Shown here: positions 43,668 to 53,517 of the stretch, one piece after another
Position numbering within the stretch: the stretch's first letter is position 1
How the letters are laid out: every line of letters starts with the position of its first letter
Source: Anaeromassilibacillus sp. An250
GTDB taxonomy: Bacteria > Bacillota > Clostridia > Oscillospirales > Acutalibacteraceae
NCBI RefSeq assembly: GCF_002159845.1
Contig: NZ_NFJK01000008.1
Coordinates: 1-64,000 of the forward strand
Reading direction: 5' to 3'
Length of the DNA stretch: 64,000 nucleotides
The notes under the pieces: generated by a model
Databases searched by the model: none
Seen by the model: only the letters and a program-made list of their open reading frames with translations
Told to the model about the DNA's origin: nothing
Translations under genes and position numbers: made by a program

Positions 43668-44345
43668 ATGGAACCGCTTGATCTGCGCTTTTTGGAAGAG
43701 ACGTTCCCATTTTGGAAAGGGTTGACTCTGCGGGAACAGCAGAAACTTTTATCGCAAACGCGGTGCTATGTGTATCCAAAAGGCAGCCGAATTCACAGCG
43801 GTTTGGAGGGGTGTACAGGGGTGCTTGCTGTAAAACGCGGGCAGCTGCGGGCGTATCTGATGTCTGACGAAGGAAAAGAAATCACTTTATATCGCTTGCT
43901 CGATGGAGATGTCTGTTTCCTCTCTGCATCGTGCATCCTGAAAAATATTTCCTTTGACATCTATGTGGATACTGAAGAAGAGACGGAACTCTATCTCATC
44001 CAAGCTTCCGCCTACGATGCCCTTGGCAAGAGCAATCTGGCGGTGCAGACATTTTTGCAGGAGACCATTTCCGCACGCTTTTCAGACGTGATGTGGGTCG
44101 TCGAGCAGATTGTTTTTATGAAGTTCGACCGCCGGTTGGCGATTTTCCTATTGGAACAAGCCGCTCTGGAAGGGAACGACGCCGTCACGCTGACGCATGA
44201 ACAGATCGCCCACCATATGGGCAGCGCACGGGAAGTGGTGTCGCGCATGTTGAAGTATTTTCAGAACGAAGGGTTGGTGGAGGTCTCCCGCAAGGGAATC
44301 CGGCTGTTGGACCGCAAAGCGTTGAATGCACTGGCGAGGGAATGA
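43668..44345 (+). CDS. Crp/Fnr-family transcriptional regulator
   Basis: 225 residues from ATG 43668 (AAAAGGGGAG site). An N-terminal cyclic-nucleotide-binding-like barrel (about 20-130) and a long dimer helix lead to a C-terminal winged helix (VTLTHEQIAHHMGSAREVVSRML). Cysteines at scattered sites (QTRCYVYP, LEGCTG, DVCFL, SASC) could sense redox, but the FNR iron-sulfur pattern is not evident. It is convergent with the thioredoxin gene, 3 bases apart, suggesting a link to redox or oxygen stress. Confidence 0.88.
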   Translation: MEPLDLRFLEETFPFWKGLTLREQQKLLSQTRCYVYPKGSRIHSGLEGCTGVLAVKRGQLRAYLMSDEGKEITLYRLLDGDVCFLSASCILKNISFDIYVDTEEETELYLIQASAYDALGKSNLAVQTFLQETISARFSDVMWVVEQIVFMKFDRRLAIFLLEQAALEGNDAVTLTHEQIAHHMGSAREVVSRMLKYFQNEGLVEVSRKGIRLLDRKALNALARE

Positions 44346-44348
44346 CCA

Positions 44349-44663
44349 TCAGACGGGGATCATCTGCTTGATTTGCTCTTTGGCTTTGAGGCCGACCGAT
44401 TGGGCGACGATTTTTCCGTCCTGGATGACCAGGAGCGTGGGGATGCTCATGACGCCGAACGCGGAAGCCAGCTCGGGTTCCTCGTCTATATTGATTTTGC
44501 AGACCTTGGCAGTACCCTTCAATTCCTGCGCAAGTTGGTCGATCATGGGGGAGACCATGCGGCACGGGCCGCACCACGGGGCCCAGAAATCAATTAAGAC
44601 CGGCAGGGAGGTATGCAGCACTTCATTGGCGAAGGTTTCTTTTGTAAGATGTAAAACAGACAT
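44349..44663 (-). CDS. trxA: Thioredoxin
   Basis: 104 residues, single thioredoxin fold with active site WCGPC (30-34), the buried Asp25 in LIDFWAP and the cis-Pro in SIPTLLV. It reduces protein disulfides in the cytosol. A GAAAGGAG site precedes the start. No thioredoxin reductase is in the window. Confidence 0.95.
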   Translation of the reverse strand: MSVLHLTKETFANEVLHTSLPVLIDFWAPWCGPCRMVSPMIDQLAQELKGTAKVCKINIDEEPELASAFGVMSIPTLLVIQDGKIVAQSVGLKAKEQIKQMIPV

Positions 44664-44751
44664 GTGAATGTCTCCTTTCGTGTAGTTTGTGTTTTGTTGT
44701 TCTTAGTATATGGGAGATGCCCAAAAAGTTCTGTGACCAAATCACCGAAGC

Positions 44752-44788
44752 AAAACACCGCATACGTGCTCCGTATGCGGTGTTTTTG
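44752..44788. terminator. Bidirectional terminator between the metallopeptidase and trx genes
   Basis: Perfect palindromic stem AAAACACCGCATACG/CGTATGCGGTGTTTT with a 5-base loop. On the minus strand it ends the metallopeptidase transcript before the trxA promoter. Confidence 0.9.
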
Positions 44789-44796
44789 CGTTGACT

Positions 44797-45264
44797 CTAT
44801 TCTTTTTTACGCCGGTTCCACCACTTGGAGCGTTTCCCATCGGCCAATCCCTTTTCATAGGCCTTTTGGGCAGCTTTTTCTGGATCGCGTACGGGACGGC
44901 TTTCCTCCAAATACTCTGCCAGCCATGCCTCGTCCTCCAAATCCAGGCCGTTTTCACCGGCCAAGGCTTCCACATGATGGCGGAATTCGTGCCGGAGGGT
45001 ATCGCGCAGCTCACGGCGCAGTTCCAGCGGAGATAAATCTCCGAAGACGGGTTCAAAGGACCCGTAATAGATGACGATGCTTCTACCTAAATAGGGGTCC
45101 TGGCAGTATTCGCCCAAAATGTAGAGGTCCTCTCCGGGAAAGTCCGGGTCCGGCTTTGCATCGGGGAGGAGGCAGACGCCGCCGTTGAGTTCTTGAAAGA
45201 AGGCTTCCGGAAGCTCGTCCAACAGCTCTGCCAACCATTCTTCTGCTTTTTCGATGGAGATCAT
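44797..45264 (-). CDS. Zincin-like metallopeptidase family protein
   Basis: 155 residues. A short zincin domain has the motif HEFRHH (92-97), with His92, His96 and Glu93 placed as in minimal MMP-like peptidases (HExxHxx). An acidic N-terminal helix and a basic, lysine-rich tail (KRSKWWNRRKKE) flank it. No signal peptide, so it is cytoplasmic. These proteins are common in Firmicutes, but their substrates are unknown. It lies 22 bases after cobI, apparently in one transcript. Confidence 0.85.
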   Translation of the reverse strand: MISIEKAEEWLAELLDELPEAFFQELNGGVCLLPDAKPDPDFPGEDLYILGEYCQDPYLGRSIVIYYGSFEPVFGDLSPLELRRELRDTLRHEFRHHVEALAGENGLDLEDEAWLAEYLEESRPVRDPEKAAQKAYEKGLADGKRSKWWNRRKKE

Positions 45265-45286
45265 ACCATTTTTCCCCCTTTCTGTT

Positions 45287-45973
45287 TTACAGCTCCTTTA
45301 CGATCAATAGGGAAAAGTATCCGGCGGTGTCGCCCGCTTGGGAAAGCGTAGGATAGAGCGCTTCCCCCGGCATCCCACAGTTTTGCACAACGCTGGTGTG
45401 TTCAGAGAGGCCCTTTTCCGTTAAAAGCCGCTTCACGTTGGCAAACTGTTTGCCGCTTTTCATCAGGACCTTGACGCCCGGGGCATCGAGCTCCGGTTCC
45501 GCACAAGGGTAAGAGGCGGGCAAGATCCGCAGAGGTTTGTCCGCTTCGGTCAGGCTTTCGCCCAGCGCTGCCGCGGCCGCACAGAAGGAGGGCACACCGG
45601 CGACCATTTGATAGGGAAACCCCATGCTTTGTATTTGTTGTTGGACATATATGCAGGTGGAATAGATCGAAGGGTCGCCCAAAGTGAGCAGGGCGACGTC
45701 CTGGCCGCTTTTCAGAACTTCTGCTACTTGTTCCGCCGCAAGCCGATGGCTTTCCTTCAGCACCTGTGGGTCGCGCGTCATAGGAAGGCGTAGGGAAAGA
45801 CAGGGCTTCTCCGTGATCTCCGGGATTGCTTGTACGGCAATGCGAAAGGATGTGCTGTCCCGGCCGCCAGGGGCCGCAAGGACCGGGCAACTGCGAATGA
45901 GACGTTCCGCCTTGCGTGTGAGAAGTTCCGGATCTCCGGGCCCAACGCCGATACTATATAAAATTCCCGCCAT
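45287..45973 (-). CDS. cobI: Precorrin-2 C20-methyltransferase
   Basis: 228 residues. The start at 45973 is set by a GGAGG site at proper spacing; the ATG at 45982 is too close to it. A tetrapyrrole methylase fold has YSIGVGPGDPELLT (the SAM-binding loop), ALLTLGDPSIYST and GVPSFCAAAA. Family CobI/CbiL adds the C20 methyl group in corrin synthesis. No other cobalamin gene is in the window, so this one is separated from the rest of the pathway. Confidence 0.88.
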   Translation of the reverse strand: MAGILYSIGVGPGDPELLTRKAERLIRSCPVLAAPGGRDSTSFRIAVQAIPEITEKPCLSLRLPMTRDPQVLKESHRLAAEQVAEVLKSGQDVALLTLGDPSIYSTCIYVQQQIQSMGFPYQMVAGVPSFCAAAAALGESLTEADKPLRILPASYPCAEPELDAPGVKVLMKSGKQFANVKRLLTEKGLSEHTSVVQNCGMPGEALYPTLSQAGDTAGYFSLLIVKEL

Positions 45974-46042
45974 GGTATTCATTCCTCCAATGTAGAACAT
46001 TTGGAGTTTATGATACCATGACGGGCAAAAAATTGCAAAAGT

Positions 46043-46831
46043 TTAGGAATCCAGCGCTTTGCGCAGAGAAACGGTGAAGCGTCCAACCGGTTCCACGCAG
46101 TCCTTGCCGGATTCAGCCACTATTTTCACAATGGCACTGCCCACGATCACGCCGTCGCAGTAGGCGCTGATCGCTTTGGCCTGTTCTGGCCCGGAGAGGC
46201 CAAATCCCACAGCGCAGGGGATATGTGCAGATTGGCGGATGGTATGGAAAAATGCATCAAAATCCGTGGTAAACTCCTTGCGCATACCGGTGACGCCGGT
46301 GGAGGAAACACAGTACAGGAATCCCTTGGCGGCGCTGGCGATCATCGCAATGCGCTCTTGAGAGGTGGGGGCCACCATGCTGATGGAATACACACCCGCA
46401 CGGTCCGCGGCCTCTTGGATTTCATCCTGTTCTTCATAGGGCAGATCGGGGACGATTACACCGTCCACGCCGCTCTCGGCGCATAGCTGGAAAAAACGCT
46501 CCGTACCGAAGCCGAAAATGCTGTTGATGTAAAGCATCAACAGAAGAGGAACCTGCGTCTTTTCCCGCAAGCGTTTGACCAAATCGAAAATATCAACCAG
46601 TTTCGTCCCATTCTCCAGGGAGCGGACGCTGGCTTCCTGGATGACCGGCCCTTCCGCGATGGGATCGGAAAAAGGGACGCCCAATTCGATGATATCCGCC
46701 CCGGAAGCCTCCAACTGCAAAACAAGCTGCTCTGTGGTGTCCAGGCCGGCGTCGCCCGCGGTCACAAACGGAATCAGCGCCTTGCGGCCCTGCTCTTGCA
46801 ATTTCTGAAATGTCGCGTCAATCCTGTTCAT
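46043..46831 (-). CDS. trpA: Tryptophan synthase alpha chain
   Basis: 262 residues. The TIM barrel has catalytic Glu in [12 protein letters not shown], Asp in [11 protein letters not shown], and conserved [10 protein letters not shown] and [11 protein letters not shown] phosphate-binding loops. It splits indole-3-glycerol phosphate to indole, which passes to TrpB. Last gene of the trp operon; its start overlaps the trpB end by 14 bases. Confidence 0.97.
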   Translation of the reverse strand: MNRIDATFQKLQEQGRKALIPFVTAGDAGLDTTEQLVLQLEASGADIIELGVPFSDPIAEGPVIQEASVRSLENGTKLVDIFDLVKRLREKTQVPLLLMLYINSIFGFGTERFFQLCAESGVDGVIVPDLPYEEQDEIQEAADRAGVYSISMVAPTSQERIAMIASAAKGFLYCVSSTGVTGMRKEFTTDFDAFFHTIRQSAHIPCAVGFGLSGPEQAKAISAYCDGVIVGSAIVKIVAESGKDCVEPVGRFTVSLRKALDS

Positions 46832-48011
46832 TGAGCTTTACCCCCCTGTATCTTGCCACCTGATAAACGTCCTTGTCGCCGCGTCCGGACAGGCAGATGA
46901 TCATGGTTTGATCCTTGCGCATGGTCGGAGCGATCTTGCAAGCCAGCGCAACAGCATGTGCGGATTCGATCGCCGGGATAATCCCCTCCATACGGGAGAG
47001 ATATTCAAAGGCACATACCGCCTCTTCGTCCGTGATGGCAAAGTATTCGCCGCGGCCGGTCTTGGCGAGCTGCGCGTGCTCCGGGCCAATTCCCGGATAG
47101 TCCAGCCCCGCGGAGAGCGAGTAGACCGGCGCAATCTGTCCCTCTTCATTTTGCAGGAAGATGGACTTCATACCATGGAAGATCCCCGCGCGGCCCCTGG
47201 AAATCGTCGCCGCCGTCCGGTCGGTGTCCACACCTTCACCCGCTGCTTCTGCGCCGAGCAGTCGGACCGATTCGTCGGGGATGAAGTCGTAGAACATCCC
47301 CATGGCGTTGGAGCCGCCGCCCACACAGGCACAGACGGCGTCGGGTAACCTGCCCTCGATTTCCATCAATTGGCGCTTGGCCTCCTGCCCAATGATCTTC
47401 TGAAAGTCGCGCACCATCTGTGGATAGGGGTGAGGGCCCATTACGGAACCGATCAGATAATGGGTGGTTTCCACGTTGGTGGTCCAGTCACGCATGGCCT
47501 CGTTGATGGCGTCCTTCAGCGTAGCGGTGCCGCTGTGGACCGGTATCACCTTTGCGCCCAACAGCTCCATGCGGTAGACGTTGAGCGATTGGCGTTCCAC
47601 ATCCGTTGCACCCATATAGACTTCACATTCCATCCCGAACAGCGCGGCGGCGGTCGCTGTCGCCACGCCATGCTGGCCCGCTCCAGTCTCCGCAATGATG
47701 CGCTTTTTGCCCATGCGTTTCGCCAGCAAAATCTGGCCCAGGACATTGTTGATCTTATGGGAGCCCGTATGGTTGAGGTCCTCGCGCTTGATATAGATCT
47801 TTGCGCCGCCGAGATCCTTTGTCATTTTCTCCGCATAGTAGAGCATGGAGGGCCTTCCGGCATAGTTCTGATAGTACCAGGAGAGCTCCTTTTGAAAATC
47901 TGGGTCGTCTTTATATGTTGCGTAGGCGGCTTCCAGCTCGTGTACCGCGTTCATCACGGTTTCCGGCACATATTGGCCGCCGTATTCGCCGTATCTTCCG
48001 ATTTTACTCAT
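46818..48011 (-). CDS. trpB: Tryptophan synthase beta chain
   Basis: 397 residues from ATG 48011 ([20 protein letters not shown]); the open frame beyond lies inside trpF. The PLP lysine is Lys86 in [10 protein letters not shown], with AETGAGQHG and GGGSNAMG as PLP-binding loops. It joins indole and serine to tryptophan. The 4-base overlap with trpF suggests coupled translation. Confidence 0.97.
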   Translation of the reverse strand: MSKIGRYGEYGGQYVPETVMNAVHELEAAYATYKDDPDFQKELSWYYQNYAGRPSMLYYAEKMTKDLGGAKIYIKREDLNHTGSHKINNVLGQILLAKRMGKKRIIAETGAGQHGVATATAAALFGMECEVYMGATDVERQSLNVYRMELLGAKVIPVHSGTATLKDAINEAMRDWTTNVETTHYLIGSVMGPHPYPQMVRDFQKIIGQEAKRQLMEIEGRLPDAVCACVGGGSNAMGMFYDFIPDESVRLLGAEAAGEGVDTDRTAATISRGRAGIFHGMKSIFLQNEEGQIAPVYSLSAGLDYPGIGPEHAQLAKTGRGEYFAITDEEAVCAFEYLSRMEGIIPAIESAHAVALACKIAPTMRKDQTMIICLSGRGDKDVYQVARYRGVKLNEQD

Positions 48012-48661
48012 GTTGTCCTTCCTTCCTGCTTGATCCCCTGGGCGTCCTGCAACGCCTGAAATTGTGTAACCACTGCGCGAATTTTTTCCCTGTCCTTGCA
48101 GCCACCGGTTTCGATGCCTCCCGAAAGGTCCACCCCGGCGGGATGGACAGCTTCCACTGCTTCGAAAAGGTTTTCCGCCGTCAACCCGCCCGCGAGGAAA
48201 AAGGGCTTCTGCGGGTTTGCCTCCCGGATCGCAGGCCAATTGGCCACCTTGCCGCTTCCTCCATAGGCGGTGGGGGAAAAGCTGTCCAAGAGGAGAAGGT
48301 CTACGGGGAGCTGTTCCGACCGGCGGATGCTTTCTGCATCCGTGACGCGCACCGCCTTCCAAATGGGCCTTTTTGTACGCTGCCGGAGGGTTTCGATGTA
48401 AGCGGCGTCCTCATCCCCGTGAAGCTGCAACACATCCAGTCTAGCACGTTCTGCGATTTGTAGCAAGTGCTCAATTGGTTCATTGACAAATACACCGACG
48501 GTTTGAATCCCCGCGCGCAGTCCCTTGGAGAGCGCGGCCGCCTGCTCCGCCGATACCTGCCGTTTGCTTTTGGCAAAGACAAACCCGATGTAGTCCGGCG
48601 GGAAGGCGTTCACATAGGAAATATCCTCGGCACGCCGGATGCCGCAGAGCTTGAGCTTCAT
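48008..48661 (-). CDS. trpF: Phosphoribosylanthranilate isomerase
   Basis: 217 residues. The barrel opens with [11 protein letters not shown] (catalytic Cys in the KxCG motif), the second catalytic Asp lies in [11 protein letters not shown], and [11 protein letters not shown] plus [13 protein letters not shown] form the phosphate site. It converts phosphoribosylanthranilate to the open-chain ribulose form. It overlaps both trpC and trpB by 4 bases. Confidence 0.95.
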   Translation of the reverse strand: MKLKLCGIRRAEDISYVNAFPPDYIGFVFAKSKRQVSAEQAAALSKGLRAGIQTVGVFVNEPIEHLLQIAERARLDVLQLHGDEDAAYIETLRQRTKRPIWKAVRVTDAESIRRSEQLPVDLLLLDSFSPTAYGGSGKVANWPAIREANPQKPFFLAGGLTAENLFEAVEAVHPAGVDLSGGIETGGCKDREKIRAVVTQFQALQDAQGIKQEGRTT

Positions 48662-49437
48662 ACGTCCCGCCTCAATTCTTGCAGGGAGCGCCCGATGTCG
48701 CCGCTTCGCATCAGCGTCTCCCCGATCAATACGGCGTCCGCGCCATGCTCTCGGACGGCTTTCATGTCGCCGTTATCCCGGATGCCGCTTTCCGAGACGA
48801 GTACATGCCCTTCCGGTACCAGAGGGGCCAGCCGTCCGGTGACGGTTAGGCTGACCACAAAGGTTTTCAAATTACGGTTGTTGATGCCAAGCAGGTCGCT
48901 GCCAGCGGCCAGGGCGGAGGCGAGTTCTTCCTCGTTGTGCACCTCTGTCAGGCAGGCGAGGCCCAGGCCGTGTGCAATTTCCGCAAACGCCCGGAGGGTT
49001 TTGGTATCCAATAGGGCGGCGATCAATAGAATGGCGTCCGCGCCCATGGCGCGCGCCTCATAGATTTGGTAGGGGTCGATGATAAAATCCTTGCGCAGAA
49101 TGGGGAGTGAGACCGCCGCACGGATGGCGCGCAGATAATCGCTTTTTCCCTGGAAATAGTGTTCTTCCGTCAAAACCGAGAGCGCGTTTGCGCCGTTCTG
49201 CTCATAAGCCTTGGCGATCTCCACCGGATGAAAATCAGCGCGGATTAGCCCTTTGGAGGGGGAGGCCTTCTTTACCTCAGCGATCACGGCGAGCCGGTCC
49301 CCTTGCAAAGCCTTGGCAAAATCCCGCGTCGGTTCCCGCCGGTTCTGCGCCGCCTTCTGAACGGCTTCGAGCGGCACGGCGGCCATTTCCCGCGCAAGCT
49401 GTTCTTTTCGCTTACAAACAATATCGTCTAAAATCAT
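48658..49437 (-). CDS. trpC: Indole-3-glycerol phosphate synthase
   Basis: 259 residues. Conserved features are VIAEVKKASPSKGLI (catalytic Lys), LSVLTEEHYFQG, LRKDFIIDPYQIYEAR, LGINNRNL and VSESGI. It closes the indole ring. Not fused to trpF here, unlike in enterobacteria. An AAGGAGAA site precedes the start, 12 bases after trpGD. Confidence 0.97.
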   Translation of the reverse strand: MILDDIVCKRKEQLAREMAAVPLEAVQKAAQNRREPTRDFAKALQGDRLAVIAEVKKASPSKGLIRADFHPVEIAKAYEQNGANALSVLTEEHYFQGKSDYLRAIRAAVSLPILRKDFIIDPYQIYEARAMGADAILLIAALLDTKTLRAFAEIAHGLGLACLTEVHNEEELASALAAGSDLLGINNRNLKTFVVSLTVTGRLAPLVPEGHVLVSESGIRDNGDMKAVREHGADAVLIGETLMRSGDIGRSLQELRRDV

Positions 49438-49449
49438 GGAATGTTCTCC

Positions 49450-51087
49450 TTATTGGATGGAATGTGTGAAGGCTTTGAATTCGTTCAGCTTTTTCAATGC
49501 TTTCCCAGAATCGATGGAATCCTTGGCCAGGGCGATCCCCTCTTCGATGGACGCCGCTTTTTGGATAGTATACAGCGCACAGCCCGCGTTCAGGAGGACA
49601 ATGTCCCGGCAAGGGCCGGGCTTTCCCTGGAGGATATCCATGGTGATCTGCGCATTTTCCTGTGCGGTGCCGCCGACCACAGAGGACAGCTCCGCCAATT
49701 CCATCCCATAGTCACGCGGGTCCAAATCGTATTTGATGAGCTTGCCATCGCGAATCTCACAGACGCGGGTGGTGTTGGAAATGGTGATCTCGTCCAGCCC
49801 GTCGTTCCCGTGGACAAGCATGGCGCCTTTGATGCCCAAATTCATCAGCACGCGCGCCATGGGCTCCATCAGGTCCTCGTCATAAACGCCGAGCAGGATA
49901 TAATCCGCCTGTGCCGGATTTGCGAGCGGGCCGAGAATGTTGAACACAGAGCGCACGCCGATCTCCTTGCGGGGTGCGGCGGCAAAACGCATGGAACCGT
50001 GGAACGATTGGGCAAAAAGAAACGAAAGCCCGCAGGTGTTCAGACTTTGTGCAGCCTGGTCGGGCGTCATGGCAATCTTCATGCCGAGCGCTTCTAAAAC
50101 GTCTGCGGCGCCGCTCCGGCTGGAAACGCTGCGGTTGCCGTGCTTGGCGACGCGCGCGCCAGCGCCCGCGGCGACAAATGCCGATGTGGTGGAGATGTTA
50201 AACGTGCCCACCATGTCGCCGCCTGTGCCGACGATGTCGATGGAATCCGAGCATCCCGGCATGGGCTGTGCCTTCTGGCGCATCACGCGGGCAAAGCCGG
50301 TGATCTCCGGGATGGTTTCTCCCTTCATGCGCAGCGCGGTTACAAAGGAACCGATCTGCGCGTTTGTCGCGCCGCCGGACATAATGCAGTCCATCGCCTC
50401 GACCGCTTCCGCTTCGGTCAAATCTTCGCCCTCGATGATTTTGAAGATATATGGCTTTAAGAGATTGCGCTGCGCCGGAGGGACGGCGGATTCCGTACGG
50501 CCGGTGATGGGCAGATGTGCGATGCGGTCACAGAAATTTTCCAGAATTTTCAGGCCGCATTCGGTCAGAATCGATTCAGGGTGGAACTGCACGCCGTAGG
50601 TGGGGTGTTCCTTATGGGCGAACGCCATAATTTCGCCGTCTTCGTCCTCTGCAAGGATCTCTAAGCAGGCGGGAAGGGTGTCGCGGTCGGAAATCAGGGA
50701 GTGGTACCGGCCAACGGTTACCCTTTCCGGCAGGCCGGAGAAGAGCGGATTTTTGTTTTGGATGGTGATCTCACTGGCTTTGCCGTGCATCAGTGTTTTG
50801 GCATGCACCGTCTTGCCGCCGAACGCTTCCCCAATGGATTGGTGCCCTAGGCAAACGCCAAGAATCGGAATGGATCCGCTGAACTTCTGAATCGCAGCGA
50901 CGGAAATACCGGCGCTTGCCGGATAACCGGGGCCGGGGGAGATAACGATCGCCTGCGGCGCAAGCATTTCGATTTCCTCCAATGTGATTTCATCGTTGCG
51001 TTTGACAAGGATGTCCTGGTAGAATTTGCCGATGTATTGATATAGGTTATACGTAAACGAATCGTAGTTATCGATGATTAAGATCAT
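49450..51087 (-). CDS. trpGD: Fused anthranilate synthase glutaminase / anthranilate phosphoribosyltransferase
   Basis: 545 residues from ATG 51087. The N-terminal part (1-190) is a class I glutamine amidotransferase with the Cys in ILGVCLGHQS and His/Glu in QFHPES. After a short link (about 190-205), the C-terminal part is TrpD, with DIVGTGGDMVGTFNIST, KHGNRSVSSRSGAADVLEALG and NILGPLANPA. It supplies ammonia to TrpE and then transfers the phosphoribosyl group to anthranilate. The same fusion occurs in enterobacteria and some Firmicutes. Confidence 0.96.
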   Translation of the reverse strand: MILIIDNYDSFTYNLYQYIGKFYQDILVKRNDEITLEEIEMLAPQAIVISPGPGYPASAGISVAAIQKFSGSIPILGVCLGHQSIGEAFGGKTVHAKTLMHGKASEITIQNKNPLFSGLPERVTVGRYHSLISDRDTLPACLEILAEDEDGEIMAFAHKEHPTYGVQFHPESILTECGLKILENFCDRIAHLPITGRTESAVPPAQRNLLKPYIFKIIEGEDLTEAEAVEAMDCIMSGGATNAQIGSFVTALRMKGETIPEITGFARVMRQKAQPMPGCSDSIDIVGTGGDMVGTFNISTTSAFVAAGAGARVAKHGNRSVSSRSGAADVLEALGMKIAMTPDQAAQSLNTCGLSFLFAQSFHGSMRFAAAPRKEIGVRSVFNILGPLANPAQADYILLGVYDEDLMEPMARVLMNLGIKGAMLVHGNDGLDEITISNTTRVCEIRDGKLIKYDLDPRDYGMELAELSSVVGGTAQENAQITMDILQGKPGPCRDIVLLNAGCALYTIQKAASIEEGIALAKDSIDSGKALKKLNEFKAFTHSIQ

Positions 51088-51106
51088 GGCTGTCTCCCTG
51101 CCTTTC

Positions 51107-52573
51107 TCAAAGGTTGCACGCCTGCTCGATGGCGTTGATGACTGCGCGTGCCTTGTTTTCGCTCTCTTCGAATTCCTTTTCCGGCACGGAATCGGCGACA
51201 ATGCCGCCGCCCGCCTGTACATAAGCCCGGTTGTTTTTGAACAGCACGGTGCGGATGGCGATGCAGGTGTCAATGTTTCCGTCAAAGCCGAGATAACCGA
51301 CCGTGCCGCCGTACAGTCCGCGTTTGGTGGGTTCCAGTTCGTCGATGATCTCCATTGCGCGCACTTTTGGCGCGCCGGAGAGCGTGCCCGCCGGGAGGAC
51401 GGAAAGCAAGGCGTCCAACGCGGTCTTGTCGTCCCGCAGCATGCCCTTTACATCGCTGACAATGTGCATCACCTGGGAATAACGCTCCACCTTCATGAAG
51501 CTGGTCACTTCCACGGTGCCGAACTTGGAAACCTTTCCTACGTCATTGCGGCCCAGGTCCACCAGCATGGTATGTTCGGCCTTTTCCTTCGGGTCCTTGA
51601 GAAGGTCGCGTTCCAGCTCTTTGTCCTGCGCTTCGGTCAGGCCGCGTTTGGAGGTACCGGCAATCGGCTTGGTGGAGACGATGCCCTTTGTCACGTTGAC
51701 GAGCATCTCCGGGGAGGCGCCGACGATTTCGTAATCTTTGAGCTTAAAATAATAGAGGTAGGGGGAGGGGTTGGCGGAACGCAGGCAACGGTACACGTCG
51801 AACGCATCCGGCGGGTTCGGGACCTCCAGCCGGCGGGAGAGGACCACTTGGAAAATATCGCCCTCTTTGATGTATTGCTGCGCCCTGCGGATGTTTTCCA
51901 GATGCTGCTCCTTGGTGATGTTCGTCTCTACGATGGGAGCTGGGTGGTTGTTCGGCACATGGGGGAGGGGCGTGAATTCTGTGAGATAGGCTCCCAGGCG
52001 CTCTGCTTCTGCTTCGCAGGCAGCATACCGGTTTGTGAGGTCCTCATTTCGATGAATGTTTTGTATGATGACCGTCTTGTTGGATAGATGGTCGAAGGCC
52101 ACCAGACGGTCGTAAAGGAAGAGGTGGCAGTCGGGCAGGTCGAGGTCATCCTTGGGGGGATGGCTCAATTTTTTCTCCATGTAGCGGACAGTGTCATAAC
52201 CAAAGTAGCCGACCAGCCCGCCGGTCAATTTGGGGCGGTTGGGAAAGCTGGGGGACTTATACCGGTTCAGGATCTCTGTCAGGAAGGAAATCGGGTTGTC
52301 GATCGGGGTGTGGGATTCCGAATTTCCTTCCGCAACGGTCGCCAAACCATTTTTGATGCGGATTTCCATCTTCGGATGGATGCCAATGAAGGAGTAGCGG
52401 CCCCACTGTGTGTTGTCGACACTTTCCAAAATGAAGCAGGTGTCGCTTTGCTCCTTGAGGGCATTGAAAATGTGGATCGGGGTCATGGAATCGGACAGGA
52501 CCTCATAAAACACAGGGACAACGTCGTATTCTTCCAAAAGTTCCTGTACTTCCGTCAAAGTGGGGTACAACAT
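51107..52573 (-). CDS. trpE: Anthranilate synthase component I
   Basis: 488 residues from ATG 52573 (AAAGGAGATG site); the frame further upstream belongs to the T-box leader. The N terminus carries the feedback site motif ILESVDN. The chorismate-binding core has FQVVLSRRLEV, TKPIAGTSKRG, DLGRNDVG, SGAPKVRAMEII and YVQAGGGIVADS. It makes anthranilate from chorismate with ammonia from TrpG. First gene of trpE-GD-C-F-B-A. Confidence 0.97.
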   Translation of the reverse strand: MLYPTLTEVQELLEEYDVVPVFYEVLSDSMTPIHIFNALKEQSDTCFILESVDNTQWGRYSFIGIHPKMEIRIKNGLATVAEGNSESHTPIDNPISFLTEILNRYKSPSFPNRPKLTGGLVGYFGYDTVRYMEKKLSHPPKDDLDLPDCHLFLYDRLVAFDHLSNKTVIIQNIHRNEDLTNRYAACEAEAERLGAYLTEFTPLPHVPNNHPAPIVETNITKEQHLENIRRAQQYIKEGDIFQVVLSRRLEVPNPPDAFDVYRCLRSANPSPYLYYFKLKDYEIVGASPEMLVNVTKGIVSTKPIAGTSKRGLTEAQDKELERDLLKDPKEKAEHTMLVDLGRNDVGKVSKFGTVEVTSFMKVERYSQVMHIVSDVKGMLRDDKTALDALLSVLPAGTLSGAPKVRAMEIIDELEPTKRGLYGGTVGYLGFDGNIDTCIAIRTVLFKNNRAYVQAGGGIVADSVPEKEFEESENKARAVINAIEQACNL

Positions 52574-52611
52574 ATGCGCATCTCCTTTAGCAAGAATGTA
52601 TTTTGGCAAAC

Positions 52612-52915
52612 AAAAAGAGCCTACCGTCCGTATGGGACGATAGACTCGTGGTGCCACCCAAATTCCGGAACGAAACCGTTCCGCTTTTAACAGGTACATG
52701 GCAAAATCAACGAAGGTACGCAGCTTTTGCCTCAATACCCTTTCCCATAACGCGGGAACCACGGCGATGGTTACTCGGAAACCCTTTCTCCATGCTCCTC
52801 ACAAACCCATTCGCCTGCATCGTATGCTCCGGCTTCCCACCAACCGCCGGTTCTCTGTGCCACCGTTTTACAGGGTACTCACTTTTGCTCGTTGGATTTC
52901 AAAATGTTTTATTTT
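52612..52915 (-). promoter_or_regulatory. T-box riboswitch (tRNA-Trp) of the trp operon
   Basis: On the minus strand the leader has the T-box core TGGGTGGCACCACG (about 52646-52661), followed by a terminator stem (GTCTATCGTCC with GGACGGTAGGC, 52617-52645) and a T run. Stem I features are visible: an AGAGAACCGG/GGTTGGTG region, then a specifier loop GAA-TGG (TGG at 52807-52809), matching tryptophan. Uncharged tRNA-Trp stabilises the antiterminator and lets transcription run into trpE. Confidence 0.95.
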
Positions 52916-52921
52916 GGTGTC

Positions 52922-52951
52922 ATTATACGCCGGTCAACAGAAATCTGTCAA
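52922..52951 (-). promoter_or_regulatory. Promoter of the trp operon
   Basis: On the minus strand a perfect TTGACA (52946-52951), an 18-base spacer and a perfect TATAAT (52922-52927). A strong constitutive promoter fits control by the downstream T-box. Confidence 0.88.
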
Positions 52952-52992
52952 GTAGTTTTTAAAAATTAATTTTTGCGTGGTAAATCGTTACA

Positions 52993-53517
52993 TCAGCGAT
53001 TGACCACATCGATGTGCAGGTTTTCCAGAATGTCGAATGCCTTTTCCTGCATGGCCGGGTCGTTGCTGGCCACGCACTGTGCGTCGACGATAATTTGTGC
53101 CTCCGGCTGTGCGGCCTTTGCCAAAATCGCATTGGAGATGACGCAGATATTGCTGACAACGCCGACCAGTTCGATCACATCGTAGCGTTTTTCCTCCAAA
53201 TAGTGCAGAAGGTCGAGGCTACCGAAGGTGTTCTTTTCGAAGAAGGTGCAGTAAGCCATCTGATAGCGTAGGCGACCGTGCAGCTGCCAGCCCTCGGAAC
53301 CACACAGGCAATGCGGGATGGGAAGTTTTTTCCCCTCCTGCGTGTCGAGATAATTTTCCCCGTGGGTATCCATGGTGTAGACAACATCGTCCTTTGCGTC
53401 GAGATAGTCCTGCACTTTTTTGTGCAGCTTCGGTTCCAGTGCCTCCGCCTCTGGAAACCCAAGGGAGCCGGACACAAAATCGTTCTGATAATCCACCACG
53501 ATCAAAAGCTTTTTCAT
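52993..53517 (-). CDS. Isochorismatase-like cysteine hydrolase (nicotinamidase-type)
   Basis: 174 residues. The catalytic triad of the family is present: Asp9 in VVDYQNDF, Lys95 in FFEKNTF and Cys125 in GVVSNICVISNA. Nicotinamidases have the same layout, plus a metal site of Asp/His residues; here DTHGENYLDT near 50-58 could serve. It may hydrolyse nicotinamide or a related amide in NAD salvage, but the substrate is not certain. It overlaps nth by 4 bases (ATGA), so the two are co-transcribed. Confidence 0.85.
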   Translation of the reverse strand: MKKLLIVVDYQNDFVSGSLGFPEAEALEPKLHKKVQDYLDAKDDVVYTMDTHGENYLDTQEGKKLPIPHCLCGSEGWQLHGRLRYQMAYCTFFEKNTFGSLDLLHYLEEKRYDVIELVGVVSNICVISNAILAKAAQPEAQIIVDAQCVASNDPAMQEKAFDILENLHIDVVNR

